Shown here: positions 1-12,023 of the stretch, piece after piece | How the letters are laid out: every line of letters begins with the position of its first letter | Numbering within the stretch: the first letter of the stretch is position 1 | Assembly (NCBI GenBank): GCA_963969595.1 | Contig: OZ018410.1 | Location: 38,111,413 to 38,175,412, forward strand | Direction: 5' to 3' | DNA from: Neckera pumila | Lineage: Eukaryota > Streptophyta > Bryopsida > Hypnales > Neckeraceae | Length of the DNA stretch: 64,000 nt | Program-made: the position numbers and the translations under genes | Notes under the pieces: generated by a model | What the model saw: only the letters and a program-made list of their open reading frames with translations | Database searches by the model: none | Told to the model about the DNA's origin: nothing

Positions 1-92
1 AAAAATTCACTTTCCATTTTTGAATAACATACCAAAAAACGTAGTTTATGACAATGTAGCTCTAAAAATCCCCCTTGGTACCTTAGGGGTTA
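1..92 (-). repeat. TTAA-family element, terminal fragment
   Basis: The fragment ends at 79-92 in ACCTTAGGGGTTAA, the terminus shared by the TTAA-bounded family described at 18307-19239. The bases before it resemble the first part of that element in reverse orientation. It abuts an internal piece of another copy in the opposite orientation (93 onward), so this is a rearranged or nested insertion cut by the window edge. Confidence 0.5.
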
Positions 93-634
93 AAAATTGT
101 TAAATAGAGGTAGGTCCAAGATTAAAAGTAAAAGTAAATTGTTAATAGCTCTAAGATGGGATCAAAACACTATAATCCAATGGTGAGATAGTTGTAGCAA
201 GCAAACTTAGCCTTGCCAAACAATTTTTTTTTAAATTGTGAAAATCACATTTAGGAATGAAGCCGATAAATTTTTTTTAAGAAGATGCTCTAATTGCCTG
301 AAAAATAAGATTGTCCACGACTTTCACATAACAAATCAAAATGGAATACATCAAAGCTTCCCATATAGATAAAATTACAGTCTAGGAGAAATTAGTTTCT
401 TTAAGTTTTAATAATTATTTTTTGTGCGAGGAGATTTTTGTCTGCCGCACCAAAAAAAGGACCTTTTATGCTATAACTTTTGCTCTTAGGCACCAATTGA
501 AATAAAAACTATGTTCTCCAAAAGCTAATGTGTTTTTATATATTCACAAAAAGTTTCAAAAAACATGATGAATATTGAGGACATAGGAGCTTGCTCGAAA
601 TCCATTTTGTCCCCTGAGTGGACAACGGGACTTT
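93..634 (+). repeat. TTAA-family element, 3' part
   Basis: This stretch runs parallel to the second half of the full copy at 18307-19239. It has the same order of blocks: 'taggtccaag', 'agctctaagatggg', 'aagatgctctaattgcc', 'aagctaatgtgttttt', and 'ggactttat' at the end. The 5' half is missing and the closing TTAA is mutated. It has no coding capacity. Confidence 0.6.
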
Positions 635-822
635 ATATTGTATCTAACTATGAGGATCAACAAAAATTAAATTCAAAAATAAAAACTGAATTTTTTTGGA
701 ACTTATATTGAGAGCAAGTTGAAAATCAATAAATTAATCTTGCAAATGCTGAACTATCAAAAAATGGGCACATGCAAATCTTACAATTACTAGGTAGAAA
801 AATGGTCATAGTAGACCCGATG

Positions 823-1721
823 TAAACCCTCAAGTCCTCAAGCCTTTTTTTCATCAAAAGCCATTCAAAGCTGCCATTTATGTTGCAAAGAGCAAAAAAC
901 ATTAAAATTTGTTTTTTCTACATATCCAACCGCAAGATCTTATACTAGACTAGTATAAGAACGTGTGGAAGGAATTCTAGAAACTTTAATTTTGTAGATT
1001 GCAAGCTATTTGCATTTAAAAAGAAGAAATCAATTTTTTGCACCTTGCTTGACTAGGATTTTTGGCTATGAATCTCTTTAACCTAATTTTTTTTCACTAC
1101 TGATTTTGAATTTCTAATTTTTGTTGTTGAAGAATTAAGTTGAAGGTCTAGAAAAAAAATTCCAAAATAATACACTTAATTTCGCTCATTGAAAAATTGT
1201 TAAATAGAAAGCAGGTTCAAAATTGAAGGAAAACAAAACCGTTAATAGCTCTAAGATGGAATTGAAACATACTACAATATTTCAACCGTGAGATTATTCT
1301 AGCAAGAGATCTTAACTTTGTGAATTTTCTTTTTAAATTGTAAAAATTGAGTTGAATAATGAATCCTACAACTTATTTTTTCAAGAAGATGCTTTGATTG
1401 CCCAAAATAAGATTGTCTTTAACTTTCACGTAACAAATCTAAATGGAAATGAATCAAAAGCATCCTATATAGATAAAAATCCAATCTATGAGAAAAAAAA
1501 ATTTGATTTTAAGATTTAAAGTTTGCTATAAAATTTGGGCTTTTTGTGCCATAATTTTTTCTCTTGGTCATTGATTGAAATAAAAATTATATTCCCAGAA
1601 AGCTAATGTATTTTTCTATCTTCCAAAAACATTTCAAAAAATCCCACAAGTATTGAGACTAGCAGTACTTGCTCAAAATCAATCTTGTCCCCCGCGAAGA
1701 CAATGGGACTTTAGGAGCTAA
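823..1721 (+). repeat. TTAA-family element, near full length
   Basis: About 0.9 kb. It starts with a decayed terminus (TAAACCCTCAAG) and ends with GACTTTAGGAGCTAAAA. The internal blocks follow the order of the copy at 18307-19239. The decayed ends and many small changes suggest an old insertion. No open reading frame of note. Confidence 0.6.
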
Positions 1722-3889
1722 AACCCACCCCAAGTCTATCAAGACCATATTTCTATTAGTAAATGGGCCACACATAAATCTCAAAATGAACCAAATGGAT
1801 CACCTGCAAATCTTAGAGTAATAAATCCGCCCCCCTCTTAATGTTCCTACAATTAAGGCGCCAAAGTCTTCAAACTAAATATAATAAAATAATTCTTTTT
1901 AATAATTCTTAAAGCGACAATTTTCCTTTTTATATAATTGTTTAGAATGAAATGCCAACCTTAATAGCCAGGTATGAGGGTATTGCAATGAATATCATTT
2001 GATAGTATTGCGATATATAGGCATTTGCCTAGTTCTATACTATTTTATCCTTTCATTGAGGGCGCAAAAAATGTTGTTAGGTGGCTCTATCTAGTAAAAT
2101 TTTAATAATATTTAGATTCATTCTCCTGTTCTTGCATGTAGGATGAGAGATTATATTGTCAGGAACAAGATCCTCCCTTCCTAGCTTCTTTCTATAGCTT
2201 CTTTTTGTCTTTCTCTTCACGTAGAAGCACCAGTTGTCAACCACGCCCAATACCCAACCGGTAGGGGTGAAGTAGATTTCCAATGGCAGCTGGGAATGTG
2301 TTTTTTTGGACCTTTTCAAGGTTGGAATTAATATGGTTATGACACATGTCCCCAATTAGTTAGCGTGAAGTAGGAAGTAGTGAGTGGGAAGGTATTTCTT
2401 GAATGATCGGAATTGGAAGAGTCTACATCGGCTATTGGTGAAATGCAATTTTTGGCTCCCAAAATTCATTGTAATTTCAATTTTGGGAATAAAATTCTGA
2501 AAATTTATCTATTATTTTCCATATTTACTATCTTCCTACTTGGGAAAAATTTTCACCACCTCCTATTGCACATGATTTGTTCCAAAATTGCTTAAATGAT
2601 CAACTACTGGTGCTTCTACCTTAGTCTATACTCGGTTCTCTTTATTGTCCAGCCTTTGGTTTGGTTATTTTGTATTTTTTTTTTTAATGCAATGGTTCTT
2701 CCATTTGTTCAAAACAAAAACCAAAACAAATACACAGAAAACAAAAACTGCTGTTACATGCAAAGAATTGTCACTACAAATTATTATTTTTGGGTGGAAA
2801 TCTGTACCACAGAGTAACATTTTAGACTCCCCTAAGTCAAACAGTGTGGCTTCAGTTTCATTTGAAATTCAGTTTTTAATATTCCAGACAGTCCTTAAAA
2901 ATGTTACGAAATGATATAAAAATTTAAAAATTAAAAAAAAAAAAAAAAAAATTTACGAAATTTAAAATTTAAAATTTAATAACTTTTTTATAAAAAATAA
3001 ATTAAAAAACAGAAGTCCCCAGTGACGGAGCACTTTTTCAAATTCCCAGGCACAGTGCCACGCTGCCTGGACGACGAGTCCACACGGAGACCAGAAAAAG
3101 AAAAGCCGCGAAGAAGACAAAAAGGGTCAGACTGATAGCACTAGTAAGTCACTACTTAGTCGTCACTAAGGTACTGTAGTAAGTTAGTACCTGATCAGTC
3201 CTCTCAAACCCTAATTCCCGAAAATATCCCCAAACCCAAGTTTTAGGTGTTTTTAAATTTCATTTATTTTTGGGGTCTCCCGTCACTACAGTGCTGAAAT
3301 TTACAGGACATTAGGAGGGTCAGCAAGTGGCCAAAATTGAAATTTTCCACACCCTCAATCTGTGTGTGAGGTCATCATTCTAAACCAATTACAAGATGAC
3401 ATGTGGCAATTTTGACATAACAACATTTCAATTTTGCACTATTCCAACTATTCATGTTGCAACTTCTCACGTTAGGAATTTGTTTCCATGAAAATGGATG
3501 AAACTTTCAAATTATTGATGAAACTTCCACGTTTTGATCATATGATGGGTACATTTGTCTAAAGAGAGTGATTCTCAAAGATTTGTTGCAATTGAGGGTG
3601 ATTTCATCCATTGAGAAAGGCAGAAAATGTCAACGAATTAATTTCCCTCAAATTTTGTTTTACTGCTTTGAGATCACATTTTTCCTAAAATGGAAACCCT
3701 AAAACCTCCTCCTCTTGTATGCACAATAACAAGCAATAGTATTCTTTCCATCCATAGAAATTAAGGAAAACAAACAATCTACTCCCAAGTCTCCAAGGCA
3801 AGACATAAAGGGGGACCTCCTTGTTGCCTTTGGCATGTGTAATGCAAAAAATTGCCCCTAGTTTGTGCAAGTTTAATTTTGAATTTCAT
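1722..3889. other. AT-rich intergenic DNA
   Basis: No gene that I can support. A 92-codon reading frame on - at 2355-2077 is not recognisable as a known protein. There are poly-A/T runs at about 2931-2955. Positions 3010-3230 are locally GC-richer and include a plant telo-box-like AAACCCTAA near 3207, which could be a dead or distant promoter. I see no exon downstream to go with it. Confidence 0.4.
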
Positions 3890-3995
3890 CACTTCTCCTA
3901 TCTAATTTGAGGCCTTTGATTCTAAATATGAATTCAAACTTTCTAAATTTCATCATTGGGGGGCAACCAAAACATTCCAGTATTTATTCTAGGGA
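3890..3995 (+). repeat. Short dispersed repeat (MITE-like), copy 1
   Basis: Related to 4310-4416 and 20112-20229. Shared blocks are 'CTAATTTGxGGCCTxTGATT', 'GAATTCAAA', 'AAATTTCATC', then 'ATTCCAxTATTTxTTC' and a G/C-rich end. It is about 110 bp and non-coding, and is one of two copies upstream of the Pumilio gene. Confidence 0.5.
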
Positions 3996-4309
3996 GAATG
4001 AAAGGCAATAAGGAGATCAATCTCGTTGGCCTATTATTAAAGTGGTCATTTAAAGTCTACATCCTGCGTCTATCTTCCCCCAACCAAGGATAAATATAAA
4101 AAACTACCTATGATTTTTGTAATTGCTTACTATCTTGGGTTCTTCATCTCTCCTATTGTGTCCTTCACCTCTCTAAAGTAATGTGTTCAAAATGCAACCA
4201 TGTTCTAATGCAAACTCATCAATGACAATAACAATAATAGATATTTCAAGGAACATGTCATTCATTCTTAGATAGGGACGCATTTAGAACACGCTCCATT
4301 TACGGACTT

Positions 4310-4416
4310 TCTACCTCAAAAGCTAATTTGGGGCCTTGGAATCCACCTTTGAATTCAAAATTCCCCAAATTTCATCCTAAACCAAATAAAAAATTCCACT
4401 ATTTTTTCCCGGGGTA
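4310..4416 (+). repeat. Short dispersed repeat (MITE-like), copy 2
   Basis: It has the same blocks as 3890-3995, starting CTACCTCAAAAGCTAATTTG and ending TTTTTTCCCGGGGTAAAA. Together with the third copy at 20112-20229 the ends look like inverted TTTACCCC-type termini, which suggests a very short non-autonomous element. Confidence 0.5.
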
Positions 4417-4419
4417 AAA

Positions 4420-5180
4420 ACCGTAGACTTCAAATGTGGACCACTTCACCGTCCTCACCTGCAGTCTCCAGCACCTGGCTGATTTCCATTCAACAATGGG
4501 GACCCAAGTCCAACTTCCACAGACCAGACAGACATTCAGACATACATACAAACAATCATCCCTTCCAACATCCATTGATTTGGCCTTGATTTGTCTTCCC
4601 CATCTTCCACCTCCAATGTCAGTAAGGGCTAGGGTCCAAGGACCAAGGTCCCCCAACTGAAGGCCCGAGCCGACGAGCTCCCCCTCCCCAAGGCACGTTT
4701 TGAAAGGGTTTGCAGTAGTACTGTACAGAGGGACGGACCGTCGGACGGACGGACCACGCAGCAAACGAAACGGTGCGATAGTACCACGTGGAAGGTGGCC
4801 GGTGGGGGAACGCTCCAACTTACTATAATATTTCGAACTCACCACTTACCTCCCCCTAACTTACCCCCCATTTTTATTTACCCACCGCGTCTGGGTAACT
4901 CAAAATTTACGCACCCCCCCGTCTCTCCTCATTGCCCGGGGCGGGGCTGCGTGACCTACTTGGCACGACGGCGCGTCGCGCAACGAGATTTACGGCCCGG
5001 GTCCCGCGGTGCATCCTGGCCCGGGTCGGGTGACCCGCGGCCGCGATGACGAAGACGGAGCAGAGAGAGACGGGCATGGCAATAGACGTGAATGGGGAAC
5101 CTGGGCTCTGATGAGAAAGAGAGCGAAAGAGAACACCGTCGTCGCCATGCCCGGGCGCTGTTGAGAAAAGGCTCTCTCCT
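4420..5180 (+). promoter_or_regulatory. Likely promoter and upstream region of the Pumilio gene
   Basis: GC content rises sharply here compared with the AT-rich flanks, and CpG-rich stretches appear at 4920-5050. A GGAC-type short tandem lies at 4731-4756. The switch from AT-rich repeat DNA to GC-rich DNA just before the leader of the gene at 6392 marks it as promoter DNA. I cannot place a TATA box or a start site with confidence. Confidence 0.45.
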
Positions 5181-6391
5181 CTCTGTTGCTCCGCCGCCTT
5201 GCCTCCATCCCCTTATACTTCCCTAGCAGCAGCCTCCATCTTGCCCTCCTCGCCGTTACCTTAGTTTCCGTTTGTGTTTCTCTGTTGTTGTTGTCGTCAT
5301 CGGCCTCGCTTGATGGTTCCCCGCTTGTTGTTGTTGTTGTTGTTGGGTTGTTGTTGATTGCGGGGAGAAAACAACAACAACAACGTACGCTTGCTGCTGC
5401 TGCTCAATCGGGAGATGTTCGGGCGTCGTCGCTGCTGCTGCTACTGCTGCGGCGGCGGGCTCTGTTTCGTACACAACAACTTGGGGTGCGGCTGACTGCA
5501 CACCCACTTTGCTCGCACTTCACTCAAATCAGTCGCTTGCCAGCGAACGCACTCGCTCGCTCGCTGAGGGACGGTGAGTGAGATCGGGCGGATTGATGAG
5601 CGGCGTGTTGCGCGAGGTGAGACGCGTGGGTGATTGGGTTTGGGTTTGGGTTTCGGAGGGGGGATGGGTTTTTGTGGGTTCGATTGGGAGTTTTTGATGG
5701 GTGGGGGAGTGTGAGTGGGGAAGGGATTGGAGGCACACAGAGACGGGGTTTGGAGGTCGGTGGAGGTGATCCGAGCGCGTGGTGGTATTGGGTATTGGGG
5801 TATTGGTGGCTAGGTTTTGGTTTTGGGTGATCGGGGAGAGAGGCGATCTTGGGGAGAAGGATCGGTCGACGAGGGTTTGGGGGCGGGTTGTTTGAGGAGT
5901 GGAGTAGCAGCGTGGTGGTGGGCTGCGCTTTGAGGTAGCGATGTGCTAGATTGGTTGGGCGATGGCAATCGCGATGGGCGGCTGTTGGGTTTGCAATTGC
6001 GTTCGGGAATTGTTGTAGTAGGCGATTCGATGGTCCTGTTTGTGCTTTCTTCAGTAACGTATACTCGGGTTTGGAGCTTCTTGATTTACTGCCATATATA
6101 TATATATATATTTTTCGGATTTGATTCAGCTGAGAATTATCTTTGCTTTACTTGTAACGCGCTTTCGTGATCAAATGCGCCGGTTTTGGTTGTTGCATTT
6201 CGTGGTCTCGAATTGCGGAGCACTGAAATCGGTCTTAAACAGTAATAACCCTGGATTGTGTCTGTCTGTTCAGGTGAGCGTTACGAGGGGTGATCTTGTA
6301 TCCGTTGATGGTCCTCAGTCCGGGCGGGCGGGAAGAAGGAGTACCGACACAGCCTTGCTAGACTCTTAAGAAATTCGCGACCTTTGCTACG
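5180..6391 (+). other. 5' leader of the Pumilio gene with an intron (5574-6273)
   Basis: A good donor (ACG|GTGAGTGA) follows 5573, and a pyrimidine-rich acceptor (TCTGTCTGTTCAG|GTGAGC) ends at 6273, which gives a 700-base intron within the 5'UTR. The first leader exon (about 5180-5573) is GC-rich and carries CTT/GTT/CTG repeats. A 131-codon frame starting at 5186 crosses the donor and is low-complexity (Leu/Val/Ser runs), so I treat it as a chance frame or upstream ORF, not a gene. The second leader exon, 6274-6391, leads to the ATG at 6392. Confidence 0.6.
5285..5450 (+). repeat. GTT/CTG-type trinucleotide repeats in the leader exon
   Basis: Interrupted GTT runs at about 5285-5295 and 5328-5353, CAA units at about 5370-5382, and CTG units at about 5392-5450. 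In the mRNA these could form local hairpins, because GTT and CAA runs are complementary. Repeats of this kind are common in GC-rich plant leaders. Confidence 0.7.
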
Positions 6392-9300
6392 ATGGAGCAA
6401 GACGATGAGGAGTTCGAGCAGCTCCTGCATGAAATTCCGCAGGCTACCTCTCCCGACACTCCCAACGAGGTTCCGCGTGCAACCTCGGCCCCTCCTCATT
6501 TGGAAGAGCTCCAGCGTGTGTATGGACAGAACGTGGACGCTCACGAGTTCGGGTTGCGCCCCGACGAAATCCCGGTGAAGCCCTTCATAGACATTCGCTG
6601 TGACGAGCAGTACGAGGATTTCTACAAGTCGTATTCGGGAGGGAAAAAGCTGCCTCCGCCGATGGACAATCGGACTTTGTACAACGACCTTCCCGTGCTG
6701 TCTCCCAAAGCCAGCCAGCTCTCGTACAGCCTCGCTGGGCTGCAGCTGGACAGCCCTCGGACGCGGCATCGGAAGCATCGCCAGCTCGAGGCGCATCAGA
6801 AGCAACAGCAGCAGCAGGTGATGTTTCAGCAACAGCGGGAGCCTTCGCCTGTGCACCATTTCGCAAACTCGTCTTCGAATCAAATGTTTGGGGAGCCCAA
6901 GATGACTTCCGCGTTTGGAAATTTGAATTTTGACGGTAATGGTGGCAGGGGATTGCAAACGATTCCTGATGAAGCTGCTGACAGTTTGACTGTGAGCCAT
7001 GGTGTGAATGGTGGGCTCAATGGTGGGAATATTTCCAATGGTCAAGGTCCTGTGGAGGCCAATGGGATCTATGATGCCTTCGGTGTAGGATCGGGGGGGT
7101 TCGGTGCAGGTTCTGGAGCTTCTTTGGAAACTTTCGCCTCTAGATCGCCCCCTCCTATGGATCTGTTTCCCAGGGCATCCTCAGCCATGGATGCGCTGGG
7201 GAATGGCTTGTATAACGGGATAGGAGATTTCACGGCCTCTCAAGCCGTGGAGAAGTTGTTGAGGCAGGGTTCACCAGGGTTGAACACGTTCACTGCGACG
7301 AGGGGTGGGGAGCCTTACGGATCTGCTGGAACGACGCCCTTTGAGCAACAGCAGCAGCAGCAGCAGCAATCCGAAGTGTTGGAAGCTGTCCACGCTGCAG
7401 CACGCGGCCAAGCCGCCGCCGCACCTGGTACGGACTTCTTCTCGCCCTCCCCCCAGCAGCAAATTTTGTACGACAAGGACTTTTCGTCCTTGTACGAGGC
7501 TCAGCGGCAATCCAATGCCCTAGCACAAGCGCAGGCGCAGATGACCGCTTATAGGTATGCACAGCAAGTGCAGTTGCAAATGGAGGCGCAGATGGAAGAT
7601 GAGAAGAGGAAGCAGCGCCTGATCCTCCAGCAGCATCAGCAACAGATAGCGGACCGCCAAAATCATATGCAGCTTTTGGCGACTTTTCAAGGCCAAACTG
7701 CCGGCCCATATGGTAGGGGGGGTATTGCCCCCACAATGAACTCTATTCATAATCAAGCTATAGTACAGAAGTTGCGGCTTCAGCAGCAGCAGCAGCAGCA
7801 ACATCAACATCAGCAACAGCAAATGTTAGAGGGCCTTTGGCCTCTGGTGCCCACGGAAAGTCCGCGCACTACTGCCGCCCCGAGCATCTGCCGATATTTT
7901 ACACAGGGTTATTGCAGCCGGGGGGATATGTGTCCCTTCATGCATGCCCCATCCGGAGCTAGTTCTAGAGTAGGTCACGCGACTTCGGCAACCTTGAAAG
8001 AGGCTGCTCGAATTGGGCAACCCGCTGCAGCGTCTCGGGATGAAAGACTGCCTGCATACCCAGAGAAAATACTTCAAAGGCGAAGTCCCCGTGCAAGTAA
8101 CGGAGGGCCCCCTGCAGTGTCGATTGCGACAGGATTGCGAAGGAAAGGAGATGGAGTGTCCAATGGGCATTCGAATGGGTACAGTAATGGTCACATTGCT
8201 TTGGGCGCCACCCACTTACCCTCTCCATTTATGGGAGACCCGCAGGCTCATCGGGCTATCCAAGAGAATTTGGAGTTCGATTCAAGACTATCGGTTGCTC
8301 ATCATTTGCAACAGCAGCAACCCAAGTATACTAAGCTCGAGGAGGTTGAGGGTCGTATTTATTTGATTGCCAAGGATCAGCATGGCTGTAGGTTTTTGCA
8401 GAAGAAGTTTGATGAGGGTGGACCGGAAGACGTGCAGAAGATATTCCATGAGATCATTGGGCACATCACAGAGCTGATGAAAGACCCATTCGGAAACTAT
8501 CTGGTACAGAAGCTACTGGAGGTGTGCGATGAGTCCCAGCGGATGGAGATCTTGCGAGTTGTAACCATGGATGGGGAGCTGGTTAAGATATCCTTGAATA
8601 TGCACGGGTACGCCAATTAGGGTTTTAGTGCATACAGTCAATTTTTAGCTAGGGTTTTAGGTCTAAATTAGGGTTTGTATTTTCATCCTGACTATACACG
8701 TCCTGGAGATATCTGATGTTGCTGGATGTTGCTGAACATGGGTTGCTTGGGTGATGTTGACTGATACCCTGGCCGGAAATCTTGTTAGACTTCGTGAAGA
8801 TTAAGCTATGGTCTGTGGTTGGGCCGTACAACCCAGTAGGATTCAGCACGAGATTCTCTAGTGCTATTCTCTTGTGGCACAAGATTCCTCAGTGATTCTG
8901 TCCTGAAGCTTGCGTAAAGCATATGTTTTCCCTGCTATTCTTTAGTATTTATTATGACTTTTACCTTTTCTCTGATTTTGTTGTTCCACTGTTTCCCAGG
9001 ACCCGGGCCGTACAGAAGCTAATAGAGACTCTGAAGTCCCCTGAGCAGGTGAATATGGTAATTACAGCTTTGACAGAAGGGGTTGTTGAGTTGATCAAAG
9101 ATCTTAACGGGAATCACGTGGTGCAGCGGTGCTTACAGAAGCTTAGTCACGAAGACAGCCAGGTTTGTTCTGGTGTTATGGATATTTCGGTCAACAACGC
9201 AATCTGTGCGAAATTTGGGATTTTTTTTTTTTTTCGTATATACGAGTCTGTTTTGAAGCTAGGAGTTCCTAGCATCTCTTGTGTTTGCGTTTCTAGCACC

Positions 9301-10395
9301 AACAGTCAGTTAGTAATTATCTGTCCATCTCCTTTGAACAGTTCATCTTTGATGCGGCTGCTGCACATTGCGTGGAGATAGCGACGCACCGTCATGGGTG
9401 CTGTGTTATGCAGCGATGCGTAGATTTTGCTTCAGCTCCACAGAAACAACGCCTTGTTGCAGTTATTGCAGCGAATGCCCTGGCCCTTTCACAAGATCCC
9501 TATGGGTAAGTGGCTTAGTATGGTGGCTTAATTAGTTTTTGGTAAATGTTCATGCTGCATGCTCCTCATTGAATCTCATGCATACTCGGTCTGATCCGTT
9601 ACATCCGCATGGATTGAGTGACTCTTGGTAGACTAGACAGGTGGATCAGTGGCCTAGTTGAAGATGTACCTCACTTTTGGCTTGACGTCATGGAGTGTTT
9701 TGGCTATGGGAATCTATCGCCGCACACAACTATACAACCGTTGAGCTCTGTAAATAGATGTACCTTGGAAACAAGAAAAGTCTGACGTACTCAAACTTCC
9801 GTTGAATCTTGCAGCAACTATGTTGTCCAGTACATCCTTGACCTGAAAACGGGATGGGCGACTTCAGAGGTAATGGTTAGGCTCGAAGGCAATTATGCCT
9901 TTTTGGCTATGCAGAAGTTTTCTAGTAACGTGGTTGAGAAGTGCCTTAAATTGGGAGTGGAGGAACATCGGGGTCGCTTGGTACGGGAGTTGACCGCTAG
10001 CTCTCGTCTAGGCCAGTTGCTTCAGGATCAATACGCAAACTATGTCATTCAGTCTGCTCTGTCAGTGTGCAAGGTATATTCTTACTCTAGTTTATTTTAT
10101 TCCTGACTCTTTGGTCATGTCCATGGAGGTGATGCTCATGTTTTGTTGTTACTTGTCCTCCGGCATAGTAGGTCTCTTGATAATGGCAGCTTTGTGTCCA
10201 TCTGCTACCCTATTGGTGTATATGCTGTAGCGTTGCTCCTGGTTCTACCTTGTGTCTTACAGTGCTCCTTCTACATTGTGGATACAGGGCCCATTGCATG
10301 CTGGTTTGGTGGATGCTATACGACCCTACTTGCCAGCTCTTCGGAACAGTCCTTATGGCAAGCGGATCTTATCACGCACCAATATCAAGAAGTGA
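6392..10395 (+). CDS. Pumilio/PUF RNA-binding protein with a CCCH zinc finger (PUM12-like)
   Basis: Five coding exons: 6392-8607, 9000-9162, 9342-9505, 9815-10073, 10288-10395; 969 aa, all splice phases consistent. The N-terminus (EFEQLLHEIPQATS) matches the start motif of the plant APUM7-12 clade, and YPEKIL near residue 560 is also shared. Residues 100-500 are low complexity with several poly-Gln tracts. A CCCH finger (Cys500, Cys508, Cys514, His518; C-x7-C-x5-C-x3-H) precedes eight PUF repeats (about 650-965). Their base-contact triplets read CR..Q, NY..Q, TR..Q, NH..Q, CC..Q, NY..Q, SN..E, NY..Q. By the PUF code this set predicts a UGUANAUA-type RNA target. The expected role is 3'UTR binding for translational repression or mRNA decay in the cytoplasm. 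The ATG is the first in a long open exon and begins the conserved motif. The family is certain; exact orthology is an inference from remembered Arabidopsis APUM12. Confidence 0.93.
8608..8999 (+). other. Pumilio intron 1 with telo-box-like motifs
   Basis: Intron between CAC-GG|GTACGC and TTTCCCAG|G. It restores the PUF repeat 3 motif NMHGTRAVQKLI across the junction. Its first 70 bases hold three copies of TAGGGTTT (about 8618, 8651 and 8668), the complement of the plant telo-box core AAACCCTA. In promoters this motif is known in genes of the translation machinery. A role inside an intron is speculative. Confidence 0.7.
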
Positions 10396-11560
10396 TGAGT
10401 CCGCATAGCTTGGGGGACTCACGGAGGGCTCGGTGGCTACTTTACTGTACACTTCAATCCCTCTGATCCTTGTGCAGGATGTGTGCTCTTGATCATGGTC
10501 GGTCGAGTTACTACACTCTGCAAGGTTTATAACGTGGCGGGAACCGTAAACTCAGTTTTTTTATAAGTAGCTCTGATTTTGATGCACATACAGGAGGTAT
10601 GCATTTGATAAAGCATCGCAGCGAGTGCAGTTATCAACCATTTAGTATCTTTATAAACGGATGTACAAAAATATGGCGGTCAATAGTGGCAGGGTAAAAG
10701 TTTTGGAAAGAGGGGCTCAACTGTCTGACGAACTGTATTTTGGGTGAGATTACAAGGAGGGGCAGCTCTTAGTCGTGTACAACAGAGTCCTGCGAACAAC
10801 CAAAGCATGGTACTCGTTAACCGCAGTCATGCAGTTGCTGCTGTCAGATGAGCACAGGTATTGCAATCGACTCCAGAGAAGCTGTGGCGACTGCTACAGG
10901 ATCTCACTATTCCATCAGTTGAAGGAAGGAAACGGAAGGGGTAAGGAAGGGTATGTATGACTCTTAATAAGAGGATACCCACCCAGGGTATGGGCTTTTA
11001 TTGCAGGTCATCACCCCTCTTGTCTTCAACTGATACGAATTAAGAAAAAAAGAGAGTAAGCAAGGGGTTACTGTGAGACGACGCGTTTTGGTCATATGAG
11101 GAGTAATCGGAGGGAAACGGGACACCACCAATTAGATCAGACAATGTACGTAGTTAGTAATGCTCCATGCATCTGGATGGGAGAGTGCTTCTGCTGCAGA
11201 TTAGGCAGTCACATCCCCCACTGGACTGGGGTCCAACTTGAGGAGGAGGAGGAAAGATGCGACCACCCATTGCAATCTGCTGCAGTGATACCAAGGCGCA
11301 TGAACTGTGTTAGGTACTTTTTTACCCTCGGAAAAAAAGGGAGAGCAACTAGAGCCAGGTTGTATCAAATGCCAATTTTCTGCTGGCCATGGTGGAGGGA
11401 AGGATGTGTATTTTTTCTGGTGATAGACATTGTGTGCCGGAGGTATATGTATCTTAGTATGTGTGCCGCCCTGCACTGTTGTACCGTAAACACTCACACT
11501 TTGTAACTGTTTCACATTCAATATGACATTGCCATTACCTAGAGCACTCTACTCATTGCC
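10396..11560 (+). other. Probable 3'UTR of the Pumilio gene
   Basis: After the TGA at 10393-10395, GC content stays well above the AT-rich intergenic background until about 11560, as expected for transcribed sequence. Short frames here (for example 11096-11506) show no known domain. A polyadenylation site is plausible near 11510-11560 (CACATTCAATATGAC) but cannot be fixed. Confidence 0.4.
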
Positions 11561-12023
11561 TAGTATTTTCTCGTTTTTGTTTTTGTAGCACTAGACTGTA
11601 TGTTGATGCTGAGGTTTGTCGTCTCCTAGGTCGCTTACCATTTGAAATTGTAGTACAACCAGTACTTCAGGTGTCTGCGTCAAAATTTAGACTACACGGT
11701 TGCCTCATTGTTGATTTGAGCAAGTTGCTGGTGCTATTTGCTTCAAGTTCTGACTCCTCAAATGTTTTTTAGTGAAGAATCGGTGAAACGTTTTCTAAAG
11801 AAAGCGTTTTGAAAATATGCGTCCTATCTCTATCGGTACTCTAATACTGAAACTTAGTGTTAAGTCTCTGACAGTTCTTTGGAGCGTTGTAAAATTAGTT
11901 CCCTGATTTTTAACTATTTATTGGGAAATCTGAAGTGATCAACTAGTCTGCACGGATTTGTCCTATTAGTGAGGGTGGAAAGTACGAGTCACCTAAACAT
12001 TTAGTGTCACTGCAATTTTAATT

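Noticed and set aside
4399..4845. 148-codon frame on the - strand
   Set aside because: Lies in GC-rich promoter DNA, overlaps frames on the other strand, and shows no recognisable domain.
5186..5581. 131-codon frame in the Pumilio leader
   Set aside because: Low-complexity Leu/Val/Ser text from trinucleotide repeats that crosses a strong splice donor. At most an upstream ORF.
5637..5660. TTTGGG repeats resembling telomere sequence
   Set aside because: The plant telomere unit is TTTAGGG. Three TTTGGG units in an intron are simple repeats.
6281..7045. 254-codon frame on the - strand
   Set aside because: It lies antisense to the first coding exon of the Pumilio gene and to part of its leader. 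The Leu/Arg-rich text comes from the opposite strand of Gln-rich codons. No domain.
7290..7822. Several 70-150-codon frames on both strands
   Set aside because: Shadows of CAG-rich coding sequence (poly-Gln read as Ala, Ser or Leu runs).
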